A DNA stretch of 64,000 nt from Niveibacterium microcysteis (lineage in GTDB: Bacteria > Pseudomonadota > Gammaproteobacteria > Burkholderiales > Rhodocyclaceae), in NCBI RefSeq assembly GCF_017161445.1, contig NZ_CP071060.1, positions 4,588,001-4,652,000 of the forward strand. Reading direction: 5' to 3'. Numbering within the stretch: position 1 is the first letter of the stretch; every line of letters begins with the position of its first letter. Below are positions 60,888-64,000 of the stretch, piece by piece. Both the position numbers and the translations under genes were made by a program. Under the pieces are notes generated by a model, which worked only from the letters and a program-made list of their open reading frames with translations, did no database searches and was not told where the DNA came from.

Positions 60888-62207
60888 TTACATCGCCTTC
60901 TTGCAGTCGCGCGGCGTGATGCCCTTGTCCTTGGCGAACTGCGCCGCGCTCGCCTTGAACAGCGGGTGCACCAGCTGGCGGTTACCGTCGATCCAGTCCG
61001 TCTTCACCACCCACTTGGTGCCGTCCCACTGCTGAAGCTTGATCTTGCCGGAGCCCTCATGGTCCTCACACGAGGTCTTGATCGGCGGCAGCAGGCCGGT
61101 GGCGCCCAGAGCCTTGAGTTTGGCGTCGTTGAGGTCGAGGTTCTCCATGGCCCAGGCGATCTGCTCGCCGCTCATGGTCTTGCCCTTGCCGTACTTTTCC
61201 TGCGCCTTGCGGATCGCTTCGACCGCGAGAATGCCGTACGACACGCCGCGGTTGTACAGCACTGAACCGAGCTTCCCCTTGTCACTCAGGTTGCCCTTGC
61301 CGGCGCCGTACACCACCTTCTCGATGTCGGCGACCAGCGGCACATCCTTGCCGGCGACGTTCCAGGTCGCGCTCATGTAGCCCTTCGCCGCATCACCCGC
61401 CGGCACGGTGTCTTCTTCCGACCCGGCCCACCAGGAACCGATCATCTTCTCGCGCGGGAAGCCGACCTTCTGCGCGGCCTTCAGCGCGGTCTGGTTCATC
61501 ACGCCCCAGCCCCAGAAGATCACGTAGTCCGGCCGCTCCTGGCGCACCTTCAACCACTGTGCACCCTGCTCGTTGCCCGGATGCGCGACCGGGATCTGTA
61601 CCAGCTCGAACTTGTTCACCCGCGCCTCGGCTTCGAGTGCGACGATCGGCTCCTTGCCGTAGGCGGAGTCGTGATACATGTAGGCGATCTTCTTGCCGGC
61701 AAGGCTGCCCTTGTTCTGATCCTTCAGGTATTTGACGATCGCGGTTGCCTGCATCTGGTAGGTGCCGACCATCGTGAAGGCGAAGGGGAACACCGAGCCA
61801 TCGACCGCATCGGTGCGGCCGTAGCCCACCATCGCGAGCGGAATCTTGTCCGCCGCGGACTTGTCGATCAGCGCGTAGGAGATGCCGGTGGAGAGCGGAA
61901 ACACCGGTGCCGAGTTCGCACCTGCCTTGCCCTTGAGCCGCTCGTAGCACTCGACGCCCTTGGCGTTGTTGTACTCGGTCTCGCATTCCTCCCAGGTCAT
62001 CATGACCCCGTTCACACCGCCCTTCATGTTCACGTACTGCAGGTAGTCGATCATGCCGCCGAACAGCGACTGGCCGTTCGCGCCGTAAGGCCCGACGCGG
62101 TATGACAGGATCGGGAAGAACTGTTCCTTCGCCTGCGCGTGAGCCGTGCCGATGCTGCCCAGTGCCAGGGTCGCGGCGGCCGCGACGGCGAGTGCGATGC
62201 GTTTCAT
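60888..62207 (-). CDS. ABC transporter substrate-binding protein (liv family)
   Basis: A 439-residue periplasmic binding protein with a signal peptide (about 1-24, ending AHA). The type 1 fold is seen in YGANGQSLFGGMIDYLQYVNMKGGVNG and YMYHDSAYGKEPIVALEAEA. Cys residues in EECETEYNNAKGVECYER and SCEDHEG may form disulfides. This subgroup often serves aromatic or medium-chain acids rather than leucine, which is inference. GAGGAGA precedes the start. Confidence 0.9.
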   Translation of the reverse strand: MKRIALAVAAAATLALGSIGTAHAQAKEQFFPILSYRVGPYGANGQSLFGGMIDYLQYVNMKGGVNGVMMTWEECETEYNNAKGVECYERLKGKAGANSAPVFPLSTGISYALIDKSAADKIPLAMVGYGRTDAVDGSVFPFAFTMVGTYQMQATAIVKYLKDQNKGSLAGKKIAYMYHDSAYGKEPIVALEAEARVNKFELVQIPVAHPGNEQGAQWLKVRQERPDYVIFWGWGVMNQTALKAAQKVGFPREKMIGSWWAGSEEDTVPAGDAAKGYMSATWNVAGKDVPLVADIEKVVYGAGKGNLSDKGKLGSVLYNRGVSYGILAVEAIRKAQEKYGKGKTMSGEQIAWAMENLDLNDAKLKALGATGLLPPIKTSCEDHEGSGKIKLQQWDGTKWVVKTDWIDGNRQLVHPLFKASAAQFAKDKGITPRDCKKAM

Positions 62208-62265
62208 GCGATGTCTCCTCCGGGTGTTTCTCGTTGTGTTTTCCATGGCCACGTCGATCCCCCGA

Positions 62266-63342
62266 TCAATGTGGAAATGGCCAAAGCCTCAACTTCTCTT
62301 TCGTGATCTGCCAGAGCCTTGCCAAACCATGCGGTTCGACGATCAGGAAGAACATGATCAGCGCACCAAACACCATGAACTGGATGTGCGACACGGTGGC
62401 GTTCGAAAACGGCAAGCCCAGCGCATGCGCCGTCGGTAGCAGCGTGTTGTCGAGGAAGATCGGCAACAGCAGGATGAAGGCCGCCCCGAGGAAGGAGCCG
62501 AGCACCGTGCCGACGCCGCCGATAATCACCATGAACAGGATGCGGAAGGAAAGATCCAGATTGAAGCCGTCCGGCTCCACCGAGCCGAGATAGCAGAAGG
62601 CATATAGCGCGCCGGCGACCCCGCAGTAGAACGAGCTGACCGCGAAGGCCGTAAGCTTGGTGTGCATCAGCGGAATGCCGATCACCTGTGCCGCCACATC
62701 CATGTCGCGTACCGCCATCCACGCACGCCCGGTACCGCTGCGGGCGAGGTTCTTCGCCGCGAGGGCCATCACGACGACGATGCCCAGCACCAGCAGGTAC
62801 TTCGAGACAGGGGTATCGAAGCTGAAACCGAGAATCTGGATCTTCTGCGCCGAAATCACGCCCGACGAGGAGTTGTTCGACAACCACGGGAACTTCGTCA
62901 GCACCCAGACGATGAAGAACTGCGCAGCGAGGGTCGCCACCGCGAGGTAGAAGCCCTTGATGCGCAGGCTCGGCAAGCCGAACAGCACACCTACCGCCGC
63001 CGCGGTGAAGCCGGCTAGCACGAAGGACACGAGGATTGGGATACCTTCCACCCGCAACTGGAAGTTGTAGGCCGCGTAGGCGCCGACCGCCATGAAGGCC
63101 GCCGTCCCCAGCGAAAGCTGGCCGCAATAGCCGGTAAGGATGTTGAGGCCCAGCGCAGCCAGCGCGAAAATCAGGAACGGAATCAGGATCGCGGAGAACC
63201 AGTACTCGCTGGCGAACAGCGGTACGCCAAAGAAGGCGAATGCCAGCAGCAGCCCGATCGCGATGCGATCTTGCCGGATCGGGAAGATCTGCATGTCCTC
63301 GGCGAACGAGGCTTTGAACTGACCGGCTTCACGGTAGAGCAT
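62266..63342 (-). CDS. livM: Branched-chain/aromatic acid ABC permease LivM
   Basis: A 358-residue inner-membrane permease with about 9-10 transmembrane helices. ALGLNILTGYCGQLSLGTAAFMAVGAYAAYN and AVRDMDVAAQVIGIPLMHTKLTAFAVSSFYCGVAGAL (the EAA-like loop) are LivM signatures. It is transcribed with livH, the binding-protein gene and livF. Confidence 0.92.
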   Translation of the reverse strand: MLYREAGQFKASFAEDMQIFPIRQDRIAIGLLLAFAFFGVPLFASEYWFSAILIPFLIFALAALGLNILTGYCGQLSLGTAAFMAVGAYAAYNFQLRVEGIPILVSFVLAGFTAAAVGVLFGLPSLRIKGFYLAVATLAAQFFIVWVLTKFPWLSNNSSSGVISAQKIQILGFSFDTPVSKYLLVLGIVVVMALAAKNLARSGTGRAWMAVRDMDVAAQVIGIPLMHTKLTAFAVSSFYCGVAGALYAFCYLGSVEPDGFNLDLSFRILFMVIIGGVGTVLGSFLGAAFILLLPIFLDNTLLPTAHALGLPFSNATVSHIQFMVFGALIMFFLIVEPHGLARLWQITKEKLRLWPFPH

Positions 63343-63356
63343 TCAGGATCTCCCAA

Positions 63357-64000
63357 TCAAACGCGGTCTATGTGGCGTTCGCCGAAAAGACCTTCCGGTC
63401 GCACCAGCAGGAACAGCAGCGCCAGCACGTAAGGGAACCAGCCCTCGATGCCGCCGAAATTGCCGCCGAAGCCAGCCTGCATCAGCGGCGGCAAGTAGAT
63501 CTCGGCGAGCTTCTCGGAGGCACCGATGATCAGCCCGCCGACAATCGCGCCAGCAACCGAGTCGAACCCCCCCAGCACCAATACCGGCAGCGCCTTCAGC
63601 GCGGTGAAGGTGAGCGCGAACTGCACGCCGTTGCGCGAGCCCCACAGCAGGCCCGCCACCAGTGCCACAAAGCCCGCCACCGCCCACACGATGGCCCAGA
63701 TGCGTTCGAGCGGAATCCCGATCGAGAGCGCGGCCTGATGGTCGTCCGCCACCGCACGCAGCGCGCGGCCGATGCGGGTTTTCTGGAAGAAGATCGCGAG
63801 CACGACAACAAGCGCCGCCGCGATGCCGGAAGCCACCAGATCGAAGCGGCTGACGACGATGTCGAAGCGCTCCAGCAACCACGGGATCGGCTCGTCCTGA
63901 ATGCCCAGTTCGATCGGCTGCACCGCGTCGCCCCACAGCATTGGTGCAAGCCCCTCGATGAAGAAGGTCAGCCCGATCGTGGCCATGAAGAGCGAGATCG
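63357..64000 (-). CDS. livH: Branched-chain/aromatic acid ABC permease LivH (5' end outside window)
   Basis: The frame is open to the window edge (ISLF before MATIGLTFFIEG), so the start lies beyond base 64000. The 214 visible residues include transmembrane helices and the LivH segment AVADDHQAALSIGIPLERIWAIVWAVAGFVALVAGLLWG. Together with LivM it forms the transmembrane channel. livG and possibly an acyl-CoA synthetase gene would be expected upstream. Confidence 0.9.
   Translation of the reverse strand, partial: ISLFMATIGLTFFIEGLAPMLWGDAVQPIELGIQDEPIPWLLERFDIVVSRFDLVASGIAAALVVVLAIFFQKTRIGRALRAVADDHQAALSIGIPLERIWAIVWAVAGFVALVAGLLWGSRNGVQFALTFTALKALPVLVLGGFDSVAGAIVGGLIIGASEKLAEIYLPPLMQAGFGGNFGGIEGWFPYVLALLFLLVRPEGLFGERHIDRV

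Noticed and set aside
1..64000. Mobile elements, CRISPR arrays, prophage or defence islands
   Set aside because: No transposase, integrase, Cas, phage structural or restriction gene, and no direct-repeat array, was visible.

Overview
The window is high-GC, gene-dense chromosomal DNA with short intergenic gaps on both strands. Its gene set is that of an aerobic, free-living betaproteobacterium, most plausibly in or near the Rhodocyclales. Pointers are the PHB depolymerase, cytochrome c5-type lipoprotein, DUF3422 and DUF2145 proteins, a pteridine reductase of the Ser-to-Asp type, a betaproteobacterial liv-type ABC operon, and many c-di-GMP enzymes with PAS domains. This placement is inference. 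I see no insertion sequence, phage, CRISPR array or rRNA; there is one tRNA, tRNA-Arg(CCG).

Layout. 1-9.2 kb: a truncated YbaY/NlpE/META envelope lipoprotein, a TonB-like protein, an extracellular PHB depolymerase, DUF3422, a FliL-like protein, a PAS-PAS-GGDEF cyclase, a YgjP-like peptidase and an AlkD-like glycosylase. 9.4-14.4 kb: an orphan ParA-like ATPase, a membrane metallophosphoesterase, an esterase lipoprotein and exonuclease I (sbcB). 14.5-17.2 kb: an RNA/cold-shock group of extra IF-1, cspA and divergent dbpA, with several hairpins and palindromes. 17.2-24.6 kb: a run of metabolic genes (DinB, spermidine synthase-like, M14 peptidase, hydrolase, binding protein), SelO and an OmpA-like protein. 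24.6-33.8 kb: sensor kinases, flavin reductase, pirin, cytochrome, the tRNA, a GGDEF-EAL protein, a metallo-beta-lactamase fold enzyme, and a response regulator and kinase flanking mscL. 33.7-48 kb: AsmA, an MsbA-like exporter, ComM, a cysteine-less peroxiredoxin-like protein, a DJ-1/PfpI protein, MidA-like methyltransferase, DUF2804, YfcG-like GST and hemE. 48-52 kb: the FHA/degenerate cyclase protein, ttcA, pteridine reductase and dusA. 52-59.2 kb: DUF2145 pair and a likely signalling operon. 59.4-64 kb: an orphan unknown gene and a liv-type branched-chain/aromatic acid transporter.

How genes work together. The most system-like block is at 53.5-59.1 kb: a PAS-PAS HisKA_2 kinase overlaps a REC-PAS-PAS-GGDEF-EAL protein, followed by an outer-membrane beta-barrel and a small phosphate-binding-protein-like secreted protein, all on the minus strand. 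I infer an envelope-sensing route into c-di-GMP. Three GGDEF proteins in 64 kb all keep both the active-site motif and an RxxD inhibitory site. Most of the rest is housekeeping. The genuinely unexplained pieces are the 59.4 kb ORF, the FHA/cyclase fusion, the split ORF pair at 44 kb, and the palindromes and hairpins around cspA.
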